64,000 nucleotides of DNA from Amaranthus tricolor. Taxonomy: Eukaryota > Streptophyta > Magnoliopsida > Caryophyllales > Amaranthaceae. The stretch lies in assembly GCF_026212465.1 (NCBI RefSeq), contig NC_080049.1:18263578-18327577 (forward strand), read 5' to 3'. This document shows, piece after piece, positions 46,759 through 58,764 of this stretch. Within the stretch, counting starts at the first letter, position 1. Each line of letters opens with the position of its first letter. The notes under the pieces were generated by a model, which did no database searches, had not been told where the DNA came from, and saw nothing but the letters and a program-made list of their open reading frames with translations. Made by a program: the position numbers and the translations under genes.

Positions 46759-48249
46759 TGAAAGTTAATAGGAGGTTGAATACTCTCTAGAGGGGGGGGT
46801 GAATAGAGAGTATGGGCTTTTTAAACTTTTCTGGCAGTTTGTCTCAAGAGTTTGAGGAGACTGTCAAAACTGTCTTCTGGAACAGTTTTGAGCCAATTCG
46901 AAAACTATAACGTATGTGCGGAAAAATAAACTTTAAAGTATAACACACGATATGTTAACGAGGTTCGGTTCTAACCAACCTACTCCCCGCCTATGGGTTC
47001 TCTTTCAACCCGTAGGATTTCAACGCCTTTTATTAATCCGACTTTAATACAACCAAGAAGATCTCACTATCTCCTCTCACCACGTTCTTCCCCTTGAAGA
47101 ACCGTATTACAAGTCCCTTTAATAAAAGCAAAATCCCAAATCTCACAATAGAGATTCACAAGTTGAACACTTTAAAAAGTATTCTTGATTAGGCGTATTA
47201 AACTTAATCTAACTCTTTTTGAACTCTTAAGCCTATTACAAATGTAAGAGCTAGATGAACTAAGAATTACAACTCTTTAAACACTTAGAGAAATCTTAAA
47301 TCAAGATAGAAAGTTGTAAGAAAAGGTGTATCAAGATGTTGTCTTAGTTCTGGACGGAAGCCTCATATATATAGTGTACGCCTCAACACATCTTCAAAAA
47401 CAAGAAGGCTCCTATCCGTTATTTTCTGTTGACCTGGTCTTTCAGCGCCTGACTTCAAGATCTTGAGGTTATCTTCAAACTGACGTGTACTGACAGCTTA
47501 ATAATAATTTCGTCATTGTGTTTGTAATTGTCCAATGCTATGCTGCCATGTTAGTACTTAAACAAGATATTGAATAATAAGCATAAACCAGATTTATCAA
47601 CATTTAAATAACCATTTAAATTAATTCCTATTTTTTAGGATCGCTATTTACTATTTTTAGCATAAATTCAAATTTCATCCAAATAATAGTAAATCTAGAT
47701 CTTGCTTAAATATAGCCGTGTACAATTAATAATAAAACATGTGTACCTTGTACTATATTTAATTATCAAATTGATTTTAACCATATATTTTAAATCTAAG
47801 TTTAAATATGAAATATTTAAACGTTAAGCAACAATGTATGACAAAATATTTAAACTTTATTCAAATAATATCCAATGTTAATTTTAATGAACCTTGACCT
47901 ATTAAAATATTTCAAATATAATTTCAAGGAACATTGACCTATTAAAATATTTCAAATATAATTACGAAACTAACCTGATTAAGAACGTAATTATCTTCAA
48001 GACTTTGAAACACATTTCAGAACTTATAAAATCACTTTAAAATAAACTTAAGTTCTTTAAGCATATTTCATCGACTTCTTTCTTAAAAATATAAATCAAA
48101 TGTGTATCAAATATGATTTTAAACTTACTTAAACAATTAAATGTAATTACTTAATTTATTTGTTTAAACAATATGTGTTTTGAATTATCATCATCCAAGA
48201 GAATTAAGTCTTTAATCTTTCCTTATTATTTAAGAGAGTTGAGTCTTCA
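46759..48249 (-). repeat. 5' LTR of the Sirevirus (rightmost copy)
   Basis: Same 1,491 bp as 37471-38961. On the minus strand a TATA box (CACTATATATATGAGG) lies at about 47362-47376. This is the promoter copy that would drive the element. Confidence 0.93.
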
Positions 48250-48254
48250 ATCCT

Positions 48255-49185
48255 TAATTAAAAGATTGCAATTAATTGCAAGACCACTTCTAATGAAATC
48301 AAAATTACCATCATCGGCCTGGGGTTATGCAATATTATATGCAGCATCATTGATTAGGCTAAGACCTACAGCTTATCATAAATATTCGCCAATACAATTA
48401 GTAGCGGGTCATGAACCTAATATTTTGGATGCGCTATATATGTGCCCATTGCTCCTCCTCAACGTACAAAATGGGTCCACAAAGAAGAATGAGAATATAT
48501 ATCGGTTTTGAATCTCCATCAATCATTCGATATCTTGAACCATTAACTGGTGATCAATTCCAAGCTTGATTTGTTGATTGCCACTTTAATGAGAAAAATT
48601 CCCATCCTTAGGGGGAGAGAATGTGGACTTACAGAAAAAAATTATGAAACTTATTTGGAAAGCAACACATTTAGAATATTTAGACCCAAAAAAAAAAATC
48701 ATGTGAACAAGAAGTACAACGAATTGTTCATCTACAAAGTGTTGCTAACCAATTACCTGATGCATTCACAGATACTAAGAACGTTACAAAATCACATATA
48801 CCAGCAGCAAATACTCCTGCTTGAATAGAATTTCCAGATGAAAAGGCAAAAAGTGATGAAATTGTTGTGCAAAGAAAGCGTGGAAGGCCACTTGGTTCAA
48901 AATATTTAAAACCAAAAAAATTGAGAAAACAAGAAGGTGCACCAAATGATGCTCAAAATGAAAGTGAGAATAAAATAGAAAATCAAGATATCTCCGATAA
49001 TGAAAAAGAAGAAAATGAAAATAATGAAACCTCAATAAATTATATTTTCTCCAAGAAAATATGGAATCGAAAAAGGATCATTCCAAATAAAGCCTTTGCT
49101 TATTCCATAGCTATTGATATAATAAATGATGAAAATGATCTTGAACAAATGTCGATAAATGAATGCAGAAAAAGACCTGATTGAC
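48255..49185 (+). pseudogene. pol: Outer Copia integrase C-terminal part
   Basis: The integrase frame continues past the Sirevirus with the segment holding ARPLLMKSKLPSSAWGYAIL and AASLIRLRPTAYHKYSP. After a break near 48500 it runs on as the charged linker before RT, in which RKRGRPLGSKYLKP is an AT-hook-like sequence. Reading frame changes and stops occur at about 48510, 48825 and 49183. It is separated from its first half by 10.8 kb of inserted DNA. Confidence 0.75.
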
Positions 49186-50721
49186 CAAGATTGAAAGAAG
49201 CAATTGAGGTAGAGTTAATATCATTAGAAAAAAGAGAAGTTTTTAGGCCAATTTTACAAACTCCAAAAGGCGTAAAACCCGTAGGCTTCAAATAGGTATT
49301 TGTAAGAAAAATAAATGAGAAAAATGAAATTGTCAGATACAATGCAAGACTTGTAGCCCAAGGTTTTTCTCAAATGCCAGCAATTGATTATGAAGAAACA
49401 TATTCTCTAATAATTGATGCAACCACACTCAGATTTTTGGTAAGTTTAACAATTTCTCAATGCCTACACATGAGATTGATGGATGTCGTAACTGCATATT
49501 TATATGGGTCACTTGACACAGACATCTATATGAAGGTCCCTGAAGGACTAAACTTACCCATAAAGAATGTACCTAAAGTAATGTTTTCCATAAAATTAAA
49601 GAGATCATTGTATGGATTAAACCAATCTAGGCGAATGTGGTATAATCGTTTGAGTGAATATCTTATGAAAGAAGGATTCAAAAATAACCAAATTAGTCCA
49701 TGTGTATTCATCAAACGATCTCAATCGGGTTTCGTAATAATTGCTGTGTATGTAGATGACTTAAATCTGATTGGAACTTCAAGAGAAATTGAAATAAAAG
49801 CTAAATATTTGATGAGGGAAGTTGAGATGAAGGATTTAGAAAAAACTAAATTTTGTCTTGGACTACAAATTGAACATTTGAAAAATGGAATATTTGTCTA
49901 TCAGAGCAATTATACTGAGAAAGTTTTGAAACGGTTTTACATGGACAAAGCTCATACACTAAGTTCCCCAATGGTGATATGATCACTAAACATAAAGGAT
50001 GACCCATTCCGCCCACAAGAAGAAAACGAAGAAATTTTAGGCCCTAAAGTGCCGTACTTGAATGCTATTGGTGCTTTAATGTACTTAGCAAATAATACAA
50101 GACCTGATATAGCATCTTCTGTAAATTTGTTAGCTAGGTATAGTAATGCACCAACAAAAAGACATTGGAATGGGATAAAACATTTTTGATACCTAAAGGA
50201 AACTATAGACCTTGGATTATTTTTATAGTCAGGAAATGATGCCATACTTACTGGATATGCTGATGCAGGATATCTAAGCCAAGTCACAAACTGGATATGT
50301 ATTTACATATGCAAGAACCGCAATATCTTGGAAATCAACAAAACAAACTCTAACGGCTACATCCTCAAATCATGCAGAACTTATAGCTTTATATAAAGCC
50401 AATCGAGAGTGTGTATGGTTGAGATCCATGATCGGCAAACTCCAAGAAGATTGTGGTTTTAACGATACAACTAGGGCACCAACTACAATTTATGAAGATA
50501 ATGATGCATGTATCAACGAAGTCAGAGAAGAATACATCAGGGGAGATAGAACAAAACACTTGTCACCAAAATTATTCTTTGCACATGATCTACAAAATGA
50601 TAAAAAGATAAAAGTCCAAGAAATTCAATCCTGTGAAAACCCCGCTGATTTATTCACAAAGTCACTTTCGTCAAAACAATTCGAGTATTTGATATGCAAG
50701 ATTTGGGATGTGCTGATTTAA
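49186..50721 (+). pseudogene. pol: Outer Copia reverse transcriptase and RNase H
   Basis: RT blocks start in one frame near 49200 (VGFK then a stop). They continue in the 202-residue stretch 49374-49982 with ARLVAQGFSQ just upstream, MDVVTAYLYGSLD and the catalytic YVDDLNLIG. RNase H pieces follow: RPDIASSVNLLARYS near 50100, a frameshifted SDAD-equivalent near 50260, and TSNHAELIALYKANREC near 50370. The final 100-residue stretch, 50419-50721, has DNDACI, HLSPKLFFAHDLQ and a FTKSLSSKQFE end. There are stops near 49183, 49295, 49980 and 50190, so it is inactive. Confidence 0.85.
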
Positions 50722-50891
50722 AGACATATGTTAGTTTCAGGGGGAGAAATATGCTCATTTTATTTTTTATTCCTTTGATCAGGTTTTTATCCCACTGGGT
50801 TTTTCCTGATAAACGTTTTTAATGAGGCAGTTTTAGGACTATAAATATCATAATAAAATTCCCACATATATGTAATGCATTCAAGGGGAAG

Positions 50892-51101
50892 TGTTACAAT
50901 TGATTTGACAACTCATTTGAATGCATTGAGTTGTGTAATCTTATCTTCTTCAATAGTAACTTACTTGTATTTTTACTTGTATCTTGCACTATATATATGT
51001 GCATCATCTTGTATTACTATGTATAATAAAAGGAGACAGATATATAAGTTTATCAATCCCTTATACTACTTTTCTTCTTACATTCTACTTACTTTTTAAC
51101 A
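50892..51101 (+). repeat. 3' LTR of the outer Copia element
   Basis: 210 bp, about 94% identical to 32366-32575 by eye. It is preceded by the purine run CAAGGGGAAG and followed by the target duplication ATATT. Confidence 0.92.
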
Positions 51102-51111
51102 ATATTATCTT

Positions 51112-51166
51112 TGTTAAGATCCGAACCCTGGTCTGTATGTTTAACATGTAGGACTCTTACCAACTT
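51112..51166 (-). other. tRNA-like RNA polymerase III promoter head (SINE relic?)
   Basis: On the minus strand GTTGGTAAGAGTCC (A-box-like) is followed about 30 bases later by GGGTTCGGATC (B-box-like), a tRNA-like spacing. It lies only 11 bases from the right LTR of the outer Copia element, so the rest of a SINE may have been split by that insertion. Confidence 0.35.
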
Positions 51167-51559
51167 CTTCAATAATATTTTCTTTTATTAATTGCACAAT
51201 TTAATATTTGAGGCCCCTTATTTTTAGGGGCGCTAGACGGTCGGCTACCCGAAATGGGCTCAAAACCGGGCCTGAAGGTCTCATTGGCTTGAAAATGATC
51301 ACCGTGTCTATAATACACCTTGTCTAATGAGACGGAAAAATTTTCCTTGGTTTAGCCCGAAGAAGTCCTGTACGGGTGCCAGTGTCGTCTCTAACATTTT
51401 GAGGGCCTAGGTGAAATCATATAATGGGGCGATAAAGAACAATAGTACAAGATAATAAAAAAAATTTCATTCATTGAACCACAAAATGTTTTGATAATTT
51501 ACAATTCCAATTGCACTTTTTTAAAAAAAAAAAAACTCAAAAGATAAAAAAATTTGAGT
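51167..51559. other. Spacer with possible hAT end sequence
   Basis: No ORF is seen. The segments GAGGCCCCTTATTTTTAGGGGC and, near 51405, TGAGGGCCTAGG resemble ends and 3' flank of ZMYM1-type hAT elements, in keeping with the transposase relic just to the right. Confidence 0.35.
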
Positions 51560-52080
51560 TGTGCTGGCTTTTTGAGATGCAAAATTATTATTTAGAGTAT
51601 CAACATCAATCCTCTCCAAAAATTATTTCTCTATTGATAATTGCAAGGTTATTCAACCATCTTGTGACATTGATGAAACTTCCTTCGGCTAATGTCACAA
51701 CCATCGAAATTGTTAGAAATATTCTATAAGCAATCAAAGCATTTTGATAACAATCTTTAGATTTGAAAAACTCAAATATTTTAGTGGCTAACATTACATT
51801 ATTTGACAAACTAGATTGCTGCATTTTCAATTATGAGGTAAAGGATCATTTTATTTATATCTTAATGAGAAAAAGTAGAGTGAAAAGTAACAAAACATTC
51901 TCTGAACTCCTCTTCATCTAATTGAAAGGTTTCTATTCGCTCAAATTTATTTGCCAAAGTAATAGTCATATCCATAACTACCAAAAAAATACTCAATCCC
52001 AAACAATTCTTCAGGTGACTGCTTTTCTTCGTTGTATAAATCATTTTTACCAAAATGTTTTTTTCTAATAACATGATGCT
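51560..52080 (-). pseudogene. hAT transposase C-terminal fragment (ZMYM1-type)
   Basis: Two minus-strand stretches, 51862-52074 (LSIFLVVMDMTITLANKFE) and 51606-51830 (KSKDCYQNALIAYRIFLTI then a SFINVTRWLNNLAIIN segment), match in order the region before and within the hAT C-terminal dimerisation domain of plant ZMYM1-like transposases. The usual AERSFSKLK heart of the domain is altered to AEGSFINVT, and the pieces are out of frame with each other. It is a dead relic, separate from the N-terminal relic at 10101-10560. Confidence 0.7.
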
Positions 52081-52660
52081 TTGTTAGAAGCAATGCTTAA
52101 ATTTGAATCCCTTATACTTGAAAGCTTGCAAGGTTCCTCTCTCACAGTAGAAGAGGAGAGAACATTATCATGTTGTAGATGTAGAGTTACTCCTGCTCAA
52201 TTGGGCTTTGGATGATACTTTACTTTCATATATTTACAAAAATTTGATGGTGAAAGGGGTTATTCTCATATATATGACGCATAACTAAGAATGGTGCGTA
52301 TGAGATACATTAATGAATAACAAAATAAGCTGCTGGACAGTAAGCTATTTTACACAGTTACACTATTGTATCTTAAAACTCCAAATTCAGAATTTCTTTT
52401 TGCGCTTCATCATCTGAGTAACACTACCTTTTGGATTCTTTTTTTTTTTTTTCTTTTCTCATGTGCACAGTACTCTGTAGACATATTGTTTCCTTTGGCT
52501 TTGTTCACTTCCATAAATGAGATTTAAATTCTTTCCGGTGATGGGCTCATGGATTGTGTCTGATCTGAAGTGAACCATTTGGGTGATAGCTATGCTGATT
52601 GCTGATTATATCTTGATTTTGGTAACAACTTTCACACGTTGGAACTGTCTTAATGATTTC
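52081..52660. other. 3' flank of the NRL gene
   Basis: The region holds the likely 3' UTR and downstream DNA of the minus-strand gene that ends at 52661. It is AT-rich, with no coding signal of its own. Confidence 0.4.
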
Positions 52661-55600
52661 TTAGGGAATGGATTGTCTTCTTCTTATGTGAGGTGTGCTG
52701 CCCCCTTGGTTGTGTGTTTCATGTTCTTCATTGTCTGCCTCAACCTTTTCGCTGAAATAAGATATGTTTTTAATCTTTTTCCAACTAAAAATCCAGTTTG
52801 AGTTACTCCGTTGCTTATTGACCTGCTTTATATACTCTGTTTGTAGCTCAGTGTAGTCTCTCTGCAACTCTAACATCTTTTCTTTCACCTTCTCAAGCTC
52901 AGTTCTTAAAGTCTTCATCTCTTTCTTTGTAGATGACCAGCTTTCATCCTCTTCAAGTGTATTACCTCCAATTTTTTCTTCCTTGCTTTGCATTGCACTC
53001 CTCATCTTCACTTGCTCCGAGAAGAGCACCTGTTAAATATGTGCATTGGTACATATGTTTGATGTTGCTCAGTAAACATGTTTCCTGTCTTAAGCTTTTA
53101 ACTTTTATAATAATTAAACAGCTGAATGGGTCGCTTGTTTTTTAAAGTTTTCTTCTGCTAGCATCTTAAGTGTATGCATGGCTGTTGGTGTGATCTTGTA
53201 GCTTTCTTTTGGATCCTTGCTGTGGGTTGAAGGGAAGGAATTAGAACACCGGCAGTCCGGCACTATTGTTATGTGATATTCATTGGATATTTTGGGATTT
53301 TTTCGGAGGGGGAAAAAGAAGATTTGCATGCATGCATTGCCCCTGATTTCGCTGGTGATAAATCATGTGGACTGACCCTGTTCTTGCGAACAAGCTGATG
53401 ATAATGCATGATGGATGGTTGTTATTTGCAAAATGTGAGACAACTCTGCATACATATTTTTGAATTTCCTTTTTGGCAATAAAGTTTTCCGCAAAGTGTA
53501 AAGGGTGAACTAACTGGACGAGAGCAAAAAGTATTACCTGTATAACAATTTTTAAAGGCAGTCGATCATTCTGTGCAACATGCATGCAAGCATCAAGTGA
53601 TAGCTTCTGGCAATTCATGATCCTGCACAGCTTTCTTCGCTCTTGCTCTGAAATTGAAGGGTGCGTCTGATGCAATGATTGTATAAGTTGACATAAAAAT
53701 TGCTACTCATTGAATATTATCCATTAGTAGTGGCTGCAATGCTTACCTTTAGATATGTATCAATTGCTCTATATAGACCATCATGGCATAGTCTGGCATT
53801 CACTGGCAATGCTTCGGCTATAACTTGAAACTTAGATATGGTGAGATTTGGATCTGTTGCAATTTCCGCCAAGTAGTTGTCTAGGAGCTTGCTGACTTCC
53901 AGATATTCGTGTGTCATTTGCTGCTGCTGCTGCTGTTCTTGGTGTTCGTGCATCAGGAAGTATTCCACTATTCTCTGCACACTGTCTATGTTGTGCATTG
54001 TTTTTTCTTCTGATGAACTGTGTCAAAGATTCATATAATTATGTTATGCAATTGCATTTATCAATTTAGGTGTTTCTCTAATAATGCAAGGTAAATCAGT
54101 AGGGAATCATGAAGCTGTTTAGGCTCATTTGTAGTGAGTTGAAGCAATATGTATGTGTGCACACAGCTATTTTTCATAAGATTTGACTTAAATGTCTTGA
54201 GTATACTTGTACCGCTTTGTGCAAATTAGAATTCGAGTATTCTGGTCACAATTCCATATGAATGTTAGGTGGTTTTTTCATTCTCGGATTCTGGTGAATC
54301 ATGATTTGAAATGCTTGATTTTTACTTGTACAAAAACATGAGTATATAAGCTGGTTTTTTGGTGAAGAAAAACTTGTATTAGGTGGTTTTTTGCAAAGTG
54401 TGTTGTGTGTACAATATTTTTCCTCTTCAAGTGTACCATATTCCGTTATGGAAAATTTCTAATAAGTGCATCTTTATTTATACGGATACTCTTTGGAGTG
54501 TAAAAGATTATATACTCAATATAGAATGGTAGTGAACTCACTTTATAAGCATCCCTTGGTCTCTGTTACCGCATCTTGGAATGAGGATATCTTGCACGTT
54601 GGCATCTTGCAAGACTAACCCTACTCTTTTCTCTAGCTCTGATAGCAAAGCTGGTGTCGCGGAGTACATCATAGCCATCTTCAACATCCATAGCAAGAAT
54701 TTACAGGAAACAGCTTCCTTCTGTGGGGGCAGCATACTGATGAGGCTTTCTATGATCATCTTTTGCTCCTTATTTTGGCCAATTTCACCTTCTTGGTTCG
54801 TCCAGCTGCAGATACTTAAGTGCATTTCTTTTCTTCCATGCCACTGCCTTTTTTGCCCATCTACCTTCCTTTCCATGCTTGGCAGCCATTTTTCTGCATA
54901 ATGCTTGATACAGGAACCTATGGTCTCTGGTTTGGTTCCTTTTGACTTCATTGCTGCTATTATTCGACCAAAGTGATCAATGCGTAAGGTTGCTACATCA
55001 TCAAACCACCAAGCTTCATCATCAATTAGCTCATTCTTGTCTTGAAAAGCTTTCCAAGAAATCGAATCACAACATCTTCTTACAATCTGAAGGTTTTCTA
55101 CCCAGGGAGATAGATTTTCACAAGCTTTTAGTACTGTAATTGAGTCTCTCCATGAAGCTAGTACGATGAACATTAGAAAGGCTTCTGTTTTAGATATTAG
55201 ATTTCCATCTTCAAATTCTTCTGTCATTTCTAGAAATTCTGATGCGCACCTCAGAGGAACCACGCTTTCAGGGCTCAGATCTATTGGCTCGCCATAACAA
55301 AATTTCACTACTACCTCAAAAGTTGCTGGTCCACCTGGAAAGTTGTCGAGCTTGATGTTGTGATCTAAATCTGTGTCGTTGGGCTGAAAATCTATCCGGC
55401 TTATGTAACCGCTCTTTGTAAGTAGTGCATACTGTAACATGAGAAAACTATTGAGGTAAGAGACAAAATGGTAGCAGAAAATCAAATTGAGAAATGGATT
55501 GGTCAATTTTATCAGATTTAGAGGACCACTTTGTTGGGTTTGGCAAAAAACTAGCACCTATTTTCTTAGCATGAAGACATAGTATGAACTTTTACTTGGT

Positions 55601-56291
55601 TTGAATTTTTTTTCTCCTATTTCTAGCGATTTCTACATAAGTGTAAATCCCTGCCACGGGTTTTTGTGTCTTTAAGTTGCTGATAAGATAGTTAGCAAGA
55701 GAAATTTCTGCAATACTTTTTCTGAGTTCAAGATTATCATTACTGTTATATAATGATCATTACTGGCTTAAAATGTTTAATTTATGATATTGGAGATGAA
55801 GAATGGAAGATTGGGTAATTAGTTGGGAAATCACTCTTATTTTGATGTCTACATTTATTTTGTTGCATAAACTAAAATTCATATAGATTTCTGATTAATT
55901 GAGTAGTTTACCTTGTGCAGATGGAAGGTGATTTCTTCGATTTGAATTGATAGATCAGTTGGGATATCAGATATAATGAACCTGCATGAAACAAAAATCA
56001 GATGCATGAGTCCAAAGGAGTCCATGAAACAAAAAATCATGGTTCATGGAAAAAAAAGACTGCAAATTGTCAAAAAAAAAGAATGTGTAGAATTTTCTAT
56101 ATATGCATAACATGTCGGTTTTTGGGTATAATTTCTTGTTTTCTTTACCATGAATTATCCTTTTTCTCGAAGTTGCAAGCTACGTTGATTTCGTTGGGAA
56201 CTAAAATATTTCCAGGAATTTGATCTTCATCATTGGTGTGTCTCTCCTGGCTTTCTGCTTCAGCTGCAGATAAAGATACAGGCTTTTTCAT
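52661..56291 (-). CDS. BTB/POZ-NPH3 family (NRL) protein, 6 exons
   Basis: Minus-strand exons by eye: 56291-56149, 55981-55912, 55431-54542, 54017-53747, 53666-53538 and 53029-52661, all GT-AG with matching phases. They give 623 aa. A short leader precedes a BTB domain (about 46-165; SDIPTDLSIQIEEITFHLHK, FPGGPATFEVVVKFCYG, LRCASEFLEMTEEF). The NPH3 domain runs from WWFDDVATLRIDHF (about 212) to about 515, with the invariant DGLYRAIDTYLK block (447-458) holding the conserved Tyr 450. A Gln-rich stretch precedes KLLDNYLAEIA. A coiled coil lies at about 538-571, and the last residues are RRRQSIP. NRL proteins act as adaptors at the plasma membrane in phototropin signalling, polar auxin transport or CUL3 ubiquitin ligases. 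I cannot tell which subfamily. It looks intact and I saw no premature stop. Confidence 0.9.
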
Positions 56292-57835
56292 GGTTAGTTT
56301 TTCCCACAGAAGGAATAAGGTACGATATGTTATGTTCTGTTCTTATTGAATGAGATACCAGGGGTGGGTCAGGGGTATACTAAATGTATGACATATTAGT
56401 TTGTGGTTTCTAAGAAGGGTAGACAAGTTGAGGGTAGTTGTATGAGTTGTATATATCATCGTTATAGCAACATAAAATTTGAATGTATGTATTTTTGATG
56501 ATTTAAGAAATTATCTCATTACAGGCAATAATCGAGTTTATACTTGGTACACTGATTGTCGTTTATAACACGCATAATCCCCATCGTATTACACAGCAGC
56601 ATCGTGGATTAGATGTCGTTTGGCTAGCATTAATAGCACATACTTGTATTATATACTTAACATCTAATTATGTCGTAATCTTTTGCATTTATTGATCTTG
56701 GTAAGATGGATTTGTATGTTCTAAGTTTCGGTGTCAGCAATGTTATAACGAATGCGACTATGTCTCTGAGTAATGAGAATATGCGGATTGTTGCGGTAGA
56801 TTGTAATTTGAAGGCGCTATTGTAAACATAAGCCAAATGTTTTTGAGTTTGTGAGCTTGTGGCCGAGTTCACAATGAGTATGACATAGGTAGATTTGGCT
56901 TGTGGTTGTGGAGAAAGTGGAATGCATAAAAGATGCATCTGCATGACCTATGTGTACCTATCCCTCTTTAATTGTCTTATACTCATCAAAAAGCTTTTCT
57001 TTTTGATGCAAAAAGGGCGACTAAGTTAAGACTTTCTTGTAAGGAAAATACTGGTCAAGTTGATTATCATTTTTTTGTGTTATATGTTCATCTTAATGTT
57101 AATATGGATTTTAATCAATGTAGTGATAATATGAATCTTAATCAAATGACCCAACATAGCCTAGATGGACTAAAACCTAGATTCCCCTCACAAGGAATGA
57201 TCCAAGGAACAATTGTTTATTTCTTTTTTGAGTATATTTTGTTTTTCTATTTTTGAATGAGTCTATTGGAATGGAAGTCTGATGGATATTGATACCCTTT
57301 TTATTATATTCATTTCTACTTAAAATTTTCATACCTATCACCTTTTTATTAGGGATTTTTACTTTTAATTTATCTTAAACATGCATTATCATCATTCTTT
57401 GTAAATATATTCAAACTTAACCCCATCATTATGACCAATTATATATAGTTATCACTTTTATACTCATTTTATATTCGTCTCCCACTTATGCTATGCTTGC
57501 ACATTATGCGTTATCATCATTCATCATAATTTTTATTTCTAAACTTTATTTAATTTTATATTTTGAAAAAAAATTATATCTATTATCTATTGCTTAAAAA
57601 CAAAAAGTACGTTTTACTAGGCAATTCAAAAATTTTATTATCCGTGAAGTTTAGTATAGTATATAGAGAATTTGTGGCTGGCGAGTACAGGGCAAGACAG
57701 TTGGACTGAGAGGTGGATGGGTATGGGGTTAGGGCGGGTGAGAGTTCATAATACTCACTGCCTACCCGTTATTTTGGGGTAATATTTTCGATATCTATAT
57801 TTATTCTTTACTTGCCAATTTTGTTCGTATATTCA
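56292..57835. other. Upstream region of the NRL gene and intergenic DNA
   Basis: No recognised gene. The first few hundred bases to the right of the ATG at 56291 should hold the NRL promoter and 5' UTR, but I see no clear TATA box. ORFs such as 56972-57256 have no domain and appear to be chance. Confidence 0.4.
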
Positions 57836-57844
57836 TCTCAATTA

Positions 57845-58005
57845 GGATAGATGTAGCGCAAAACTGTGAAATTTTACCATCCACAAACATTTGAAAGTGG
57901 GTTAAGAAAGATAAGGGAAAACCTGCCACTTAAGAATCGCAACTGCTGGGAATTGAACATAGGACTTTTAAAACAAGTGATTCTCTTACCAAATACCAAC
58001 CAATA
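57845..58005 (-). mobile_element. tRNA-derived SINE-like element
   Basis: On the minus strand an A-box-like GGTATTTGGTAAGAGAATC (near 57990) is followed by a B-box-like GTTCAATTCCC (near 57955) at tRNA-like spacing. About 100 bases of unrelated non-coding tail follow to about 57845. A shared A-box core, TTGGTAAGAG, also occurs at 51151-51164. Ends and target duplication were not resolved. Confidence 0.4.
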
Positions 58006-58764
58006 CCAATTACTAAATGAAAAGAGTTGAGAAAAAGGCTATATGCACGTAGGAGTAAAAAACACCTTCCTCATACCAACCACACCAAGTAATAAATGAA
58101 GGAGAAGAGAGGTTGGCTATATATTCCTTCTATATGTACATAGCTATATCTATCTATGGAGTAATTACCTACAATTCATAGATTTCAAGTAATGGGATTC
58201 AATTTATCAATAACAAATACATAATTTATTTGACTATTAGTAGTGGGTAGTTTATCAACTTAATCAATTAAGTTATTTTCCTTGTATCTAGTTTGCCCAT
58301 TCTTAAATGACACGAAAAATAAGGGTGTGTTTGGCGTAGTGTTTTAAACAGCTTTTAGTGGCTTACTTTGGTAAAATGTTACTTTATGTTTGTAATTGAT
58401 CATTTTTAAACTTGTTAGTTATTATGTTCAAGTTGTCCATGCTACTGTTATGATTGTTGACTTTATATATAACTTATCACTTTATGTTTAGAATTGATCA
58501 CTATAGATTAGCATTGATCACTGTTAGGTCATAATTGAAAATGAGCTAGCCTGTGTGTATTTGGTCTCACTATGAGACAATCTTTATTGATTTGTGAATA
58601 AAAATGGCAAATTCATTAGCATGGGTTGTTTTGGGGTGTATGGGGTGCTCGAATGCATGAGATAATTATCTTGAATAATCTAATATTTTACTGATTTTCC
58701 TACAATAATATGCTAATGATCATAGGATCAAATCCTACTAGTTGTATATTTTAGTCTTTTTTTT

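Larger units (their letters stand above)
37471..48249 (-). mobile_element. Complete, young Sirevirus-like Ty1/copia element
   Basis: LTRs at 37471-38961 and 46759-48249 are both exactly 1,491 bp; comparing them by eye I saw one difference (C versus T near 38780/48068). A perfect 5-bp duplication ATCCT flanks the element (37466-37470 and 48250-48254). Read on the minus strand the order is LTR, primer site, gag, pol, envelope-like ORF, polypurine tract, LTR. All three ORFs are open over full expected length. The extra 3' ORF, long LTRs and multiple polypurine tracts point to the Sirevirus (SIRE/Maximus) genus. It is nested in the integrase of the outer Copia element in opposite orientation. Confidence 0.95.
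32366..51101 (+). mobile_element. Outer Ty1/copia retrotransposon, host of two later insertions
   Basis: Two 210-bp LTRs (32366-32575 and 50892-51101) run TGT(C/T)ACAATTG ... TTTTTAACA and are bounded by a perfect 5-bp duplication ATATT (32361-32365 and 51102-51106). I counted about 13 differences between the LTRs (about 6%), so the element is moderately old. After removal of a solo LTR (34018-35345) and a full Sirevirus (37471-48249) with their target duplications, about 6.6 kb remain. A purine run (CAAGGGGAAG) precedes the right LTR, and a TTATCAGCACC segment 2 bases after the left LTR is the likely primer site. The gag and pol pieces carry stops and deletions. Confidence 0.92.

Noticed and set aside
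10101..52080. One hAT transposase gene split between 10.1-10.5 kb and 51.6-52.1 kb
   Set aside because: Both fragments are on the minus strand, but the N-terminal piece lies at lower coordinates than the C-terminal piece, the wrong order for one gene. They are separate relics.
56972..57256. 94-codon ORF right of the NRL gene
   Set aside because: Low-complexity ending and no domain; no supporting promoter or splice structure.
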